DNA of 64,000 bases from Deltaproteobacteria bacterium (GTDB lineage: Bacteria > Bdellovibrionota > UBA1018). Below the pieces are notes generated by a model. The model did not search any database, was not told where the DNA came from, and worked only from the letters and a program-made list of their open reading frames with translations. The DNA is taken from positions 1 through 64,000 of the forward strand of contig JABDFB010000001.1 of the NCBI GenBank assembly GCA_013286765.1, read 5' to 3'. Below, piece by piece: positions 1 to 8,850 of the stretch (positions are counted from its first letter, which is position 1; each line of letters opens with the position of its first letter). A program made the translations under genes and the position numbers.

Positions 1-1671
1 TTTTTTCCAGTCGATTTTGCCTTCTTCGATATCGTCGAGTTGGTTTTCCATTTCGGCGGTAAATTCGGCATTCAGCACATCTGGAAACGATGCAACCAGC
101 AACTCAGTCACGATTGTGCCGAGTTCGCTCGGGAAGTACTTGTTTTCGCGCTTTTCGACATATTCTCTATCTTGGAGATTGGAAAGAATCGAAGCGTAAG
201 TCGAGGGTCTGCCGATACCTTTTTCTTCAAGGTCTCGAATAAGCGACGCATCGGTAAAACGCGGGGGCGGTTGGGTAAAGTGTTGCGACGGTATATATTC
301 TTTGTTGGTAACGGCACTGCCTGGCTGAAAATTAATCGCCTTGAGCAATGGTCCGCCAGCCCCTTCCGCATCACCTTCGTTTTCGTCGAAGGTTTCGATA
401 TAGACGGCAGTGAAGCCCGGAAATTTTAAAACAGATCCCGTGGTTCTAAACTGGTAGTTACGTTTGGCTTTGTCGGAACCTACAATATCGATTGTGGTCT
501 GATCATAAATAGCGGGGGTCATCTGAGATGCGACAAAACGATTCCAGATGAGGAGGTAGAGCCTAAACTCATCCTTATCTAGATAGGATTGAATAGTATC
601 AGGCGGAAAGTCTAATGAGGTTGGACGAATCGCTTCGTGTGCTTCCTGGGCCGTTTTCCTGGATTTATATAAATTGGGTTCGGCCGGAAGATATTTGTCG
701 CCATATTGACGTTTAATGTAATCGCGAACGTTTTGTAGCGCTCCCGGTTCAATCCGGACCGAGTCGGTACGCATATAGGTAATCAAACCATGGGTTCCCA
801 GGTCACCCAAGTCCACACCTTCATACAAGTGTTGGGCGAGAGTCATTGTTTTCTTCGCGCTAAAGCCGAGTTTGCGTGCAGCTTCCTGTTGAAGGCGACT
901 GGTAATGAAAGGCGGAGTGGGTCTCCTTTGGCGCTCTTTCATTTCGACGGAATCGACCTTCCAGGGTACGCCCTTGAAAGCATCTAGCAAAGCATCGACC
1001 ACTTCTTTGTTTGGCAGTTCCGGATTCTTGCCGTCGATTTTAAAGAGCTTTGAACTGATCTCGTTATTCTCCTTCGAGAATATGCCTTCGATTTCCCAAT
1101 ATTCCTGAGCCTTAAATACTTTGATCTCAGCTTCTCTTTCGACAATGAGTCGTAGAGCTACAGATTGGACACGTCCGGCGGAGAGCCCTCGTTTGACTTT
1201 GTCCCAGAGCAGTGGACTGATCTTATATCCCACAAGACGGTCTAAAATGCGTCGCGCTTGTTGGGCCTGGTATTTATTCGTGTCCAGGTCCTGGGGTTTG
1301 CTAATCGCTTCCAAAATGCTGGCTTTAGTAACGGCGTTGAAAAGCACCCGCTGAATTTTCTTACCCTTTGCTTTGAGTTCATCTCGAATATGCCAGGCGA
1401 TAGCTTCTCCCTCGCGGTCAGGGTCGGTGGCGAGGTAAAGCTGAGAGATATCTTTAGCAGCCTTTTTAAGCTCGGCGATGACCTTCGTCTTACCTGGGAT
1501 GACTTGGTAGTCTGGATCAAATCCCTTCTTTGGATCGATGCCCAGTTTGTTCTTGGGTAAGTCTTTGATGTGTCCTACGCTAGCTTTTACTAAGTAATCC
1601 CTACCGAGGTACTTCTGTATTGTTTTCGCCTTAGAGGGCGACTCAACGATAATGAGAGCTTTCTTTGCCAT
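1..1671 (-). CDS. topA: DNA topoisomerase I, 3' end outside the window
   Basis: Type IA topoisomerase, which relaxes negatively supercoiled DNA. The frame is open from an ATG at 1671 to the left edge, giving the first 557 residues. It begins MAKKALIIVESPSKAKTI (Toprim strand 1, the AxxIVESPxKA hallmark), has the acidic Toprim motif DPDREGEAIAWH near residue 90, and carries the active-site region ITYMRTDSVR with the expected catalytic tyrosine at about residue 299. A TGRPSTYA-like stretch (EKGIGRPSTYAS) follows. The C-terminal zinc-ribbon part lies outside the window. It is downstream of dprA on the same strand (107 bp apart), a common dprA-topA pairing. The start is the one that gives the canonical N-terminus. 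Confidence 0.96.
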   Translation of the reverse strand, partial: MAKKALIIVESPSKAKTIQKYLGRDYLVKASVGHIKDLPKNKLGIDPKKGFDPDYQVIPGKTKVIAELKKAAKDISQLYLATDPDREGEAIAWHIRDELKAKGKKIQRVLFNAVTKASILEAISKPQDLDTNKYQAQQARRILDRLVGYKISPLLWDKVKRGLSAGRVQSVALRLIVEREAEIKVFKAQEYWEIEGIFSKENNEISSKLFKIDGKNPELPNKEVVDALLDAFKGVPWKVDSVEMKERQRRPTPPFITSRLQQEAARKLGFSAKKTMTLAQHLYEGVDLGDLGTHGLITYMRTDSVRIEPGALQNVRDYIKRQYGDKYLPAEPNLYKSRKTAQEAHEAIRPTSLDFPPDTIQSYLDKDEFRLYLLIWNRFVASQMTPAIYDQTTIDIVGSDKAKRNYQFRTTGSVLKFPGFTAVYIETFDENEGDAEGAGGPLLKAINFQPGSAVTNKEYIPSQHFTQPPPRFTDASLIRDLEEKGIGRPSTYASILSNLQDREYVEKRENKYFPSELGTIVTELLVASFPDVLNAEFTAEMENQLDDIEEGKIDWKK

Positions 1672-1734
1672 TGTTTTACATTATTCGGAGTTATTTGGTT
1701 TTTTCAAGAGGCATTGCTGCTTTTGCCGCTAGAA

Positions 1735-1753
1735 ATGGGCGGGTACAGCCCAT
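1735..1753. other. Small dyad between topA and dprA
   Basis: Perfect 6-bp arms ATGGGC/GCCCAT enclose a 7-base loop in the 107-bp gap between the dprA stop and the topA start. No U-tract follows on the minus strand, so it is a weak candidate for a dprA terminator or topA leader hairpin. Confidence 0.3.
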
Positions 1754-1778
1754 CCCTAGGGCCAGAATACCTATTATA

Positions 1779-2702
1779 TTAATGTGTTATGATTGAATTC
1801 CCTCGTTCCAAGATAAGGTGGCAGCGAATCGCTTCTCCCAAAGCGCCATAAAATCGGGCTGGATCCCAATGCTCTGAAAACGCCCAATCGAGAAGCTGCT
1901 GAACATCCGTGGCTCCCTGAACCGAACTGAGCTTCTTTGCCTTCTGAAATAGCTTTAAAGCGTCTTTAGAACAATGCGGTGAGAGAGTTTCAGATTGCGG
2001 CATTTTTAAGGTAGCTAGTTCGAGCCAACAAACCCCGAGACTAGAGGCATTCCAGAAAGGGAGGGCATGATCACGATCCAGAAGGATTTGATTTCCGGCT
2101 AGGGCAGGGTCCTCCGGAAAACATGGTACAGCAAAACAAGTGCGGTCTTGTTCGCGCGCCCATTTTGCAGTGTTTAGGGCTCCGGAGCGTTGGGCGGCCT
2201 CAATAATACAAGTAGCTCTTGTAAGTCCAGCGATGAGTCTATTTCTTTGGAGGAAGTGGTGCTTGCGGGGAGGCGACGCCGTGGGAAACTCCGAAACAAT
2301 CAAACCATCAGAATTAAGAATTCTCTTTCGAAGATCTTGATTGCTCCAGGGGTAAGGAATGTCAAGTCCAGCTCCCAGAACAGCGATAGTGGGTAACTTC
2401 GCTTCCAGGGCGCTGGTGTGGGCAACCGTATCGATTCCGATAGCCAGACCAGAGACGATGATAAGATTAGTACCCTCGAGCATTTTCAGGGATTTTCGAA
2501 GTAACTGAAGGGAACGGTGCTGGGGTTGACGGGTTCCAACAATTGCGAGGCCATCTTCCGGAAGGCGCCTAAACAGTTCGAAAGCCTTAGGTGTGCCTTG
2601 GGTATGGAGGATTTCGGGTGGATCCGACCACTTCCAGGAATTGTTTGAAGGATTGCCTCTGAAAAGTTCGTCAAATGGGAAAGGATGGGTTTGTATATTC
2701 AT
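1779..2702 (-). CDS. dprA: DNA processing protein DprA/Smf
   Basis: Rossmann-fold protein that loads RecA on incoming single-stranded DNA during natural transformation. From an ATG at 2702 it is about 307 aa. Family motifs are visible: LAIVGTRQPQ, IIVSGLAIGIDTVAH, TIAVLGAGLDIPYP, IVSEFPTASPP, FLQRNRLIAGL and EAAQRSGALNTAKWA. A winged-helix-like tail follows. The frame stays open upstream to 2903, but those extra 67 residues are mostly the translated palindromic repeat at 2750-2864, so 2702 (MNIQTHPF) is preferred. Use of an upstream start cannot be excluded. The usual N-terminal SAM-like domain is short or absent here. Confidence 0.9.
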   Translation of the reverse strand: MNIQTHPFPFDELFRGNPSNNSWKWSDPPEILHTQGTPKAFELFRRLPEDGLAIVGTRQPQHRSLQLLRKSLKMLEGTNLIIVSGLAIGIDTVAHTSALEAKLPTIAVLGAGLDIPYPWSNQDLRKRILNSDGLIVSEFPTASPPRKHHFLQRNRLIAGLTRATCIIEAAQRSGALNTAKWAREQDRTCFAVPCFPEDPALAGNQILLDRDHALPFWNASSLGVCWLELATLKMPQSETLSPHCSKDALKLFQKAKKLSSVQGATDVQQLLDWAFSEHWDPARFYGALGEAIRCHLILERGNSIITH

Positions 2703-2749
2703 AGTCCGGCAGTTTGAGCAGGACCTGTGCCTAGGTTTTCTTTCGTGGA

Positions 2750-2864
2750 AATTTGAAGAATCTCCCGACTGAAGTCGGGAGATTCTTCCAGCTAAAGAAG
2801 TGTCGATTTCATAGGTTTGCTCACCTCCCCTTGTAAGGGGAGGTGAGCAAACCATCCTGTTCAA
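2750..2864 (-). repeat. Twin-hairpin palindromic repeat, copy A
   Basis: About 115 bp made of two near-perfect palindromes. Read on the minus strand, the first has 19-bp arms (GGTTTGCTCACCTCCCCTT and its complement) with a 2-base loop. The second has 15-bp arms (GAAGAATCTCCCGAC and its complement) around TTCA. The ends are short inverted TTGAA/TTCAA. A diverged copy lies at 19367-19482 on the plus strand, so this is a dispersed element (MITE-, REP- or RPE-like). Here it sits just upstream of the preferred dprA start, with one frame open right through it. Confidence 0.88.
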
Positions 2865-2904
2865 GTCTGATCGATTTTGAGTCCTGGTGTCCGGTCTTCG
2901 CACT

Positions 2905-4728
2905 TTAAGGTTTAGGTGGAGGCGAAACTTCAGGCGGTTCAGGGATATTTGGAATATCCGGTGGTGCTGGAGCGACTGAACTATCGTTAGGCATGCCGTT
3001 AGCGGTATCAGGGCTAGGTGTTAGGCCTGAATCGAGAGGCGGCGTCAACGGCGCTTCAACAGGTGGGAGCGTAGGTTCTGGCGGCGGAAGCGTCGTATCT
3101 AAGGTTCCGTCAGTCGGGGGCGGTGCGGTAGGAATCGCTCCATTCTGAGGAATAGGTTCGGCCGTCGGGGGGGCTGTTACGTCGGAAGGTGGCGGCATCA
3201 TCACATTTTCTGGACCTACCGGAGGCGGTAGAGCTGTAGGTGCTGTCGGAGGGGACGCCGTCGGAGGCAATGGTGAGGGTGCTGGCGGCAAGGCTGAAAG
3301 ATCTGTAGGTGCTTTCTTTTCGATCGGATTTTCTTTCCATGACTCCAGTTGTTTCAGCTTTTTCTTCTCTTCTTCAGTGAGATTGCTGTCTAAATGTTCA
3401 CCGGCAAGAGAGTCGAGTTCATCCTCGGCAGCATCTTTTCTCTCGTTAAATTCTTTGAGTCCTTTAAGATCTTCTTCGTTAGTGACCAGGGCGACACGGC
3501 TGTTCTCTTCTAATAATCGGACAGACCGCGTTATTATTCCGACTGAAAAATTCTGAGTCACCTGAACTACCATGATATCGGCGTCAATCAAGTGATTGGC
3601 AGAGGTAATCTTTTTCTGATCGGCAGGATCTCGGTGTTGATAAGAGCGGAAGACCATCCCCGGTGTGATTCCATCCTCTGAGCCTTTATCAATAAAAACT
3701 TGTTTGTCTTGAGCGGTACAGAAAATTGAGAACCGATGATCAAATACCAAGGTTCCTTCGAGTGGGTTAGATCCGGCAATCGGGTGAATTCCTTCGATTC
3801 TTGCTGATTGACTGATAATGGGGCTTCCCCGTGGGACAAAGTCCTTGATCTCAATAACCCGACCGACAAAAAGTTGATCTCGGGTGCTAAGTACTTTGAT
3901 CCGACCCTTGAAAAGGTAGGAAAACGTCTTGCGTTCTGACTTGGAAGCCGTTAATCGAACCGGGTCTTCAGTAATCGTATAGATTTTTCCAACTTCGACG
4001 CCGGTTTGGGGCTGGATGAAGACAATATCGTTCAGGCCTATATAGTTTGCTTCGGAGCTCGACCCAATAATAATGCCCGCGAATTTGATACGTTCCGTTG
4101 AGACCATGGCTTCTAAATCAAAACCTAATAATCTCTGTGTTTTTGTACTCTGACCGGTATCCAGACTGAGAGTAGGAAGAGGCTGTTTTACAGTTTCAAC
4201 TGTATAGGTCTCCCAAGACTGCTTTGGCAGATCTTGCCATTCGGTAGATCGCTTTCTCTTAACCGCGATAGTTCGGAGACTACTGCTTGGCTTTCTATTT
4301 GGCTGACTTTGATTTTTTGCATCCGTTTTTGCTTTTTTAGGTTTTGTTTTGGCTTTTTCCTGCTTTTTCTTCGGTTCCTTTTTTTTCTTTTGCGTCTTTT
4401 GTTTTTTCTTCTGGTGTTCCTTCTTCTGGTGTTCCGTCTTTTGGCTTGGAGATTCGGCCTTCACAGGTGTTGTTGGCGGAGAAGAGGTGACTGGAATTTC
4501 GGGCGCTGCTGGTGGTGGAACAGGCGCTGCCGTAGTCGGAGCAGATGGTGCTGGAGGTAACACAGGCGCCGGGGGCGGTGGAGCTACTTGTGGTTCTGAG
4601 GGTGTTATTTCTGACGGAACTGGAGGATCTGCGGCCGGGACTGGTGCATTATCGGCGGAATGACATACAAGAGTGAAGAGCCAGAGCCCGACAAAATAGT
4701 AAATGAAAAAGAATTTTACTGTTTTCAT
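2905..4728 (-). CDS. Proline-rich exported protein with lysine-rich linker
   Basis: 607 aa, function unknown. An N-terminal hydrophobic segment (FFFIYYFVGLWLFTLVC) looks like a signal peptide or anchor. Next comes a Pro/Ala-rich stretch to about residue 95, a very basic Lys/Gln run at about 95-145, a globular middle of about 280 residues with beta-rich segments (roughly 150-430), and a second Pro/Thr-rich tail to the end. The start overlaps the stop of the upstream CpoB-like gene by 4 bp (ATGA), so the two are translationally coupled. Pro-rich arms suggest a protein that spans the periplasm or contacts peptidoglycan. That role is inference; no domain is recognised. Confidence 0.75.
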   Translation of the reverse strand: MKTVKFFFIYYFVGLWLFTLVCHSADNAPVPAADPPVPSEITPSEPQVAPPPPAPVLPPAPSAPTTAAPVPPPAAPEIPVTSSPPTTPVKAESPSQKTEHQKKEHQKKKQKTQKKKKEPKKKQEKAKTKPKKAKTDAKNQSQPNRKPSSSLRTIAVKRKRSTEWQDLPKQSWETYTVETVKQPLPTLSLDTGQSTKTQRLLGFDLEAMVSTERIKFAGIIIGSSSEANYIGLNDIVFIQPQTGVEVGKIYTITEDPVRLTASKSERKTFSYLFKGRIKVLSTRDQLFVGRVIEIKDFVPRGSPIISQSARIEGIHPIAGSNPLEGTLVFDHRFSIFCTAQDKQVFIDKGSEDGITPGMVFRSYQHRDPADQKKITSANHLIDADIMVVQVTQNFSVGIITRSVRLLEENSRVALVTNEEDLKGLKEFNERKDAAEDELDSLAGEHLDSNLTEEEKKKLKQLESWKENPIEKKAPTDLSALPPAPSPLPPTASPPTAPTALPPPVGPENVMMPPPSDVTAPPTAEPIPQNGAIPTAPPPTDGTLDTTLPPPEPTLPPVEAPLTPPLDSGLTPSPDTANGMPNDSSVAPAPPDIPNIPEPPEVSPPPKP

Positions 4729-5897
4729 AGTGCAGGCTTTTCTCTTGTTGAGCCAGCTGGAACGCGATCGTTAGTAACGTCGAGTTTTAAGTCACTCATG
4801 GGTATGGCGCTGGGTGAATGTGGAAAAAGCGATGTGAGAAGCTGACGGTATTTCGTAGCCTCGGTGTGTTTCTTTGCGCCTTCTTCGGCTTTAACAAGTT
4901 CACTCAGGGTCTCAGTAATTTTTGGACTTTCGCCGTATTGGTTTATCCCTCGTTCAAATTCTTGTATGGCTAGCTGAAATTCTCCCTGTCGAAAATAGCT
5001 ATCGCCTACAAAGAACTGCGCGTTTCCGGCTAGGGGATGATCCGGATATTGTTCGACGAAGCGTGAGAATGCTAGGAGAGCTTCGGAATATTTTTGACTG
5101 TTAAACAAAAGAAGAGATTTTCGATAACTCTGGATGGCATCGTCATTTAAAAAGCCGGCTTCTGGGTCAGAATCGCTCGTTTTTGCCTGTACTAAGGTGC
5201 CACCTTTAATATTGTCATCAATAGTAGCTGTCTGAATTTCGGGCTGAACGGAGACTTTCTCGTTTGCAGCTTTTGCTTCTTCTTTAGCCAATTGGTCGAT
5301 ATGTTGACGTGTTATGTCAACTTTATCATTCAAAAGGGCGAGTTTTGAGTCGACAGCTTCTAATTTTTCAGCGAGATTGGTCAAAAGCTTTTGGGTTTCT
5401 TCGTTTTCATTTCGCTTCGATTCAGCAATCGGCGCTGCCGGCTGAATTGGGGCCTGGGCCTGAGGCTGCGTCGGAGCCTGGGTCTGTGCAGGCGCCTGGG
5501 TTTGCTCCTGAGTTTGAGCCGGCACCTCGATTTGTTCCTGAGGCTGAGATGGAGCTTGAGTTTGATTGGGTGCCTGGGGTTGAGTAGGCGCCTTGGCTTG
5601 AGTCTGAGCCGGAGTCTCCTCAGTCGATTTTACGGTGGAACTGATAGGCGCGGCTTTAGAAGCTACTTTAGGCGCTTCTTTTGAAGATTTTTCTTGGGTT
5701 ACTCCATCAGAGGTTGAAGTGGCGGTGCCTGAATCCGTCTCCGTAAACGAGACTTCAGACGAATTTGGGTCTTTTGATGTCTGGAGCGTCGAGCAGCCAG
5801 TTTGAACGCCAAACTGCAAAATGAGCACAGTTTCTAAGAGGCCTCTTAGGATCGAGCCTTTTGTGATACCGTAGGGAGTAGTTTTAATCATTCTCAA
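4725..5897 (-). CDS. CpoB/YbgF-like TPR lipoprotein
   Basis: 390 aa. The N-terminus ends in a lipobox-like VQTGC at residue 35, followed by a low-complexity Gln/Pro/Ala region with repeated QTQAP/QPQAP units at about 95-155. A coiled-coil segment (LAEKLEAVDSKLALLNDKV) follows, then tetratricopeptide repeats from about residue 255 (SYRKSLLLFNSQKYSEALLAF, NAQFFVGDSYFRQGEFQLAI). This order (coiled coil, then C-terminal TPR) is that of CpoB/YbgF, the periplasmic partner of Tol-Pal that coordinates outer-membrane constriction with peptidoglycan synthesis. tol or pal genes are not in the window, so the assignment rests on architecture. It leads a two-gene coupled unit with the Pro-rich protein. Confidence 0.72.
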   Translation of the reverse strand: MRMIKTTPYGITKGSILRGLLETVLILQFGVQTGCSTLQTSKDPNSSEVSFTETDSGTATSTSDGVTQEKSSKEAPKVASKAAPISSTVKSTEETPAQTQAKAPTQPQAPNQTQAPSQPQEQIEVPAQTQEQTQAPAQTQAPTQPQAQAPIQPAAPIAESKRNENEETQKLLTNLAEKLEAVDSKLALLNDKVDITRQHIDQLAKEEAKAANEKVSVQPEIQTATIDDNIKGGTLVQAKTSDSDPEAGFLNDDAIQSYRKSLLLFNSQKYSEALLAFSRFVEQYPDHPLAGNAQFFVGDSYFRQGEFQLAIQEFERGINQYGESPKITETLSELVKAEEGAKKHTEATKYRQLLTSLFPHSPSAIPMSDLKLDVTNDRVPAGSTREKPAL

Positions 5898-5952
5898 TTA
5901 TAGAATAAGATGGTCGGATCATTTGAGCAAGAAGGAGTTAGTATTTTTAAAT

Positions 5953-6192
5953 ATGAATAGTGTACCTCAATACTCTGTCAAGAAAACGATTAGGGTAAGA
6001 AAACAAGATTCCGTGTTTATTTACAATATATTTGAGTCTCACGAGGGCATAACGAGCTACTCTACCTTAGACTTTAGCAATGGGGACCTATATCGGGATT
6101 TAGAATTGAGGATTCCACCAGATTATTTAATAGAAGTAGATGAAATTTTAAAACAATTAGGGGATCTTGTGTATGAAATTAGATCTGAGTGA
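5953..6192 (+). CDS. DUF4911-like small protein
   Basis: About 79 aa from ATG 5953 (MNSVPQYSVKKTIRVRKQD). A longer reading from TTG 5923 has no ribosome site, whereas AGAAGGAG lies about 15 bases before 5953. The pattern KKTIRVRKQDSVFIYNIFESHEGITSYSTLDF and a C-terminal RDLELRIPP segment resemble the small uncharacterised DUF4911 family; this is recalled, not searched. The 3' end overlaps the tldD start by 20 bp, so the two form one unit. No catalytic motif is seen. Confidence 0.7.
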   Translation: MNSVPQYSVKKTIRVRKQDSVFIYNIFESHEGITSYSTLDFSNGDLYRDLELRIPPDYLIEVDEILKQLGDLVYEIRSE

Positions 6193-7636
6193 AGAATTTG
6201 CAAGATTAGGATTACCAACGCTGAACGTGGAAACGATTTTGGAAGCAGCTCTTTCTCACGGCGGTGTTTTGGCGGAGTTGTTTTTTGAAAAAACGTCTTC
6301 AACTCGCGTCATTTATGAAAGTCAGCGAGTGGATAGGGTCATCACCGGAACCGATCGTGGGGCCGGTTTGAGAATAGTTTTTGATGGAAAGTCTGTTTAT
6401 GGGTATACCACAGACCTGTCGGATAAGGCCCTTCTGGACCTGGCTGCAACGCTGGCAGGAGGTGTGACGGCGAAAGCTAAGACGAGTAAGCCAAGAGACC
6501 TAGAATGGCGTAGGGGCGTTCAACAAAATTCTGACATAGGGGCTTACCAAATTAAGAGGGCGCCAGGTCAGATGTCCATTGGCGATAAAGTGGAGTTAGT
6601 TAAAAGAGCCGATCATGCAGCCAGAACGAGATTACCGAACCCCAGGCAGGTAAGCTCTGTTGTGGTGGATACCGAGCGCAATATTTTGGTTGTGAACAGT
6701 GATGGTCTAATCTCGCCGGATACCAAAACTTATTTGCAGATGATGGTCCAAGTGGTTGGCGAAAAAGAAGGCCGGGTAGAAACTGCCTACGAATCAGATG
6801 GAGGATTTGTTGGACTTGAGTTCTTCGATCAGGTTACTCCAGAATCGATCGGAGATGAAGCGGCCAGACGAGTTACGGTGCTATTGGATGCCAAGCCCGC
6901 TCCTGCCGGAACGATGCCGGTGGTAATTTCGTCAGAGGCTGGTGGGACCATGATTCATGAAGCAGTAGGACACGGTCTAGAAGCAGATCTAGCCTGCAAT
7001 GGACTTTCAGTGTATCAGGGTAAACTAGGTAAACCCGTGGCTTCGCCGCTCATTACGGTACTGGACGATGGTACTATTCCAGAAAAAAGGGGGAGTTATC
7101 GTTTTGATGACGAAGGAACTCCAGCTGCGCGAAACGTTTTAATCGAAAATGGTGTATTAAAAAGCTATATGGTCGATCGGGTCTCTGCAATGAAATTCGA
7201 CCTTATGGCCACCGGAAATGGACGGCGAGAATCCTTCCGCCATAAACCGATTGTTCGGATGACGAATACTTATATTGCGCCTGGAAAAGATGATCCCAAA
7301 ACCATTCTGAAAGAAACAAAGTGGGGTATCTTTGTCCGATCGATGGGTGGGGGTCAAGTGAACACGGTGACGGGAGATTTTGTATTTGCCGTGACCGAGG
7401 GATATTTAATTCGGGACGGAAAATTGGAAAACCCCATTCGGGGTGCGACTTTAGTAGGCAATGGTCCGAAAGTTCTTTCGACGGTAGATCGTGTCGGAAA
7501 CGATTTAGGATTTTCCACAGGTACCTGCGGAAAAGATGGCCAAGGTGCGCCTGTGACAGATGCGCAGCCGACGCTGCGAATTCCGGAGCTGACCGTGGGT
7601 GGAGAAGTTCCGATAGCGGAGTATTGGGCAAGCTAA
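6173..7636 (+). CDS. tldD: Metalloprotease TldD
   Basis: 487 aa, the usual TldD length. TldD/TldE proteases degrade unfolded peptides and process modified peptides. The metal-binding HExxxH motif is intact (HEAVGH at residues 262-267) in the context GTMIHEAVGHGLEADL. The C-terminal family pattern (FDLMATGNGRRESFR, MGGGQVNTVTGDFVF, LVGNGPKVLSTVDRVGND) is also present. ATG 6173 is chosen over the upstream TTG. It overlaps the DUF4911-like gene. No tldE/pmbA partner lies next to it in this window. Confidence 0.95.
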   Translation: MKLDLSEEFARLGLPTLNVETILEAALSHGGVLAELFFEKTSSTRVIYESQRVDRVITGTDRGAGLRIVFDGKSVYGYTTDLSDKALLDLAATLAGGVTAKAKTSKPRDLEWRRGVQQNSDIGAYQIKRAPGQMSIGDKVELVKRADHAARTRLPNPRQVSSVVVDTERNILVVNSDGLISPDTKTYLQMMVQVVGEKEGRVETAYESDGGFVGLEFFDQVTPESIGDEAARRVTVLLDAKPAPAGTMPVVISSEAGGTMIHEAVGHGLEADLACNGLSVYQGKLGKPVASPLITVLDDGTIPEKRGSYRFDDEGTPAARNVLIENGVLKSYMVDRVSAMKFDLMATGNGRRESFRHKPIVRMTNTYIAPGKDDPKTILKETKWGIFVRSMGGGQVNTVTGDFVFAVTEGYLIRDGKLENPIRGATLVGNGPKVLSTVDRVGNDLGFSTGTCGKDGQGAPVTDAQPTLRIPELTVGGEVPIAEYWAS

Positions 7637-7719
7637 AGACTGCGGAGTCTGAAATCCCGTCGTGAGTCCATTTTTCGAACATAGTTCTCCGGTACGCAGC
7701 CTGCCATCCTGCAACTAAG

Positions 7720-8772
7720 TTGGCGCGTGACTTGCTCATTCCGCCGATCATGGTTTTATGGTTTGTAACGTTCTTGCTTTTCTTTGTAGGCCTCCGACTG
7801 GTCTTGCCTGACCTTATCCGGCTGATGCGTCCCATAATTGCGATGATCGGATCCGTTGATTTGGGTGGTCAGAAAAAAGACTTAGAACGAGTATCTATAT
7901 TCCTCAGGGAAATCGAGGAGACTCTGCTCGCGGGGTTAGTCCCAAGTGAAGAACGTTGGAGAAAAATTTCGAATCTGCCTTCACCCTGGCGGAAGTTGAC
8001 TGACGATAGTCTTAGGGAACTTCGCGAATCGGGGGCTTCTTTGATTCCCACGTTGAAGCGCTTACGTGCTCTTGCAGAAGATCAGATCGCTTCACTAGCG
8101 GATGCTCAGAGTCGTTCCGCACAAGCCATGGCTCAGGCTATGATTTGTTCGATCCTAGTCCCGATCTTGGGGAGTGCTATTTACATTCTACTGCCAGAGG
8201 TAAGTGAGAATCTGAGACTTTGGCTGATCTCGTGTAGCCTTGCCATTTTGCTCGCCCTCATTGGGGCTCTGTGGCTTTTGCAGATGACTGCAGGTGCCAG
8301 ATGGGGAGGTTTACCAAAATCCAGGCGCTCTTGGATTCTAGCAAGTCTTTGTGCTGGTGAAAGATTTCTGGCCCTGGTTCGATCCGGTACAACTCCTGAC
8401 CTAGCATGGGTGAAAGCTTGCGAATTAGCTAAGCTCGATTCGGAAGAACTTGCTTATGCCTGGGGCGCTTCGATCTGGGAGAGTATGCCCATCAAATGCC
8501 GAACTCCTTTAGAGCAAGTTATCATTGCAACCGGTAGTTCGATTAAGAAATCGGTGCAAATCAGTTTGATGGAAGGCACACCATGCACGGAGAGAGTCGA
8601 AGCTGTTTTGCTTGCTTTGCGGAAAGACATGAACGCTCAGGTTCAAAGAGAACTAGCTTTGCTCGCAACCAGAGCCCTGAAACCCCTATTTATATGTGTT
8701 GCACCCGCCCTGTTTAGCTTGTTGGGAGGAGGTTTGTGGATCACCGCACACAAAATGCTGAGCACCTTTTGA
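7720..8772 (+). CDS. TadB/TadC-like type II/IV secretion membrane protein
   Basis: 350 aa. There are N-terminal membrane segments (VLWFVTFLLFFVGLRLVLP), a cytoplasmic block, two central membrane helices (MICSILVPILGSAIYILLP, SCSLAILLALIGALWLL), a second helical block, and a C-terminal helix (PLFICVAPALFSLLGGGLWI). This is the layout of the T2SSF domain of TadB/TadC, the inner-membrane platform of Tad pili. The annotated start is TTG without a clear Shine-Dalgarno; ATG 7750 is the alternative. A CpaF-like ATPase and a secretin are encoded 1.5-4 kb away on the other strand, which supports a Tad role. The partner platform subunit and a pilin are not seen. Confidence 0.68.
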   Translation: MARDLLIPPIMVLWFVTFLLFFVGLRLVLPDLIRLMRPIIAMIGSVDLGGQKKDLERVSIFLREIEETLLAGLVPSEERWRKISNLPSPWRKLTDDSLRELRESGASLIPTLKRLRALAEDQIASLADAQSRSAQAMAQAMICSILVPILGSAIYILLPEVSENLRLWLISCSLAILLALIGALWLLQMTAGARWGGLPKSRRSWILASLCAGERFLALVRSGTTPDLAWVKACELAKLDSEELAYAWGASIWESMPIKCRTPLEQVIIATGSSIKKSVQISLMEGTPCTERVEAVLLALRKDMNAQVQRELALLATRALKPLFICVAPALFSLLGGGLWITAHKMLSTF

Positions 8773-8850
8773 ATTTGGTGTAAACAAAATAAATTACTGG
8801 CGTATCCGTAACCCACGGTGTCTCGGCTTGTCGTCAACACAAGGGACTCT

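Noticed and set aside
2703..2903. Upstream in-frame start for DprA
   Set aside because: The extra residues are almost wholly translated palindromic repeat; ATG 2702 gives a plausible N-terminus. Kept only as an alternative.
4234..4663. Two overlapping frames rich in Phe/Leu/Gly on the plus strand
   Set aside because: They are reverse shadows of the Lys-rich and Pro-rich parts of the exported protein at 2905-4728.
7203..7835. 210-codon open frame on the minus strand
   Set aside because: It is antisense to tldD for most of its length, has no domain or ribosome site, and follows the codon-shadow pattern of the tldD frame.
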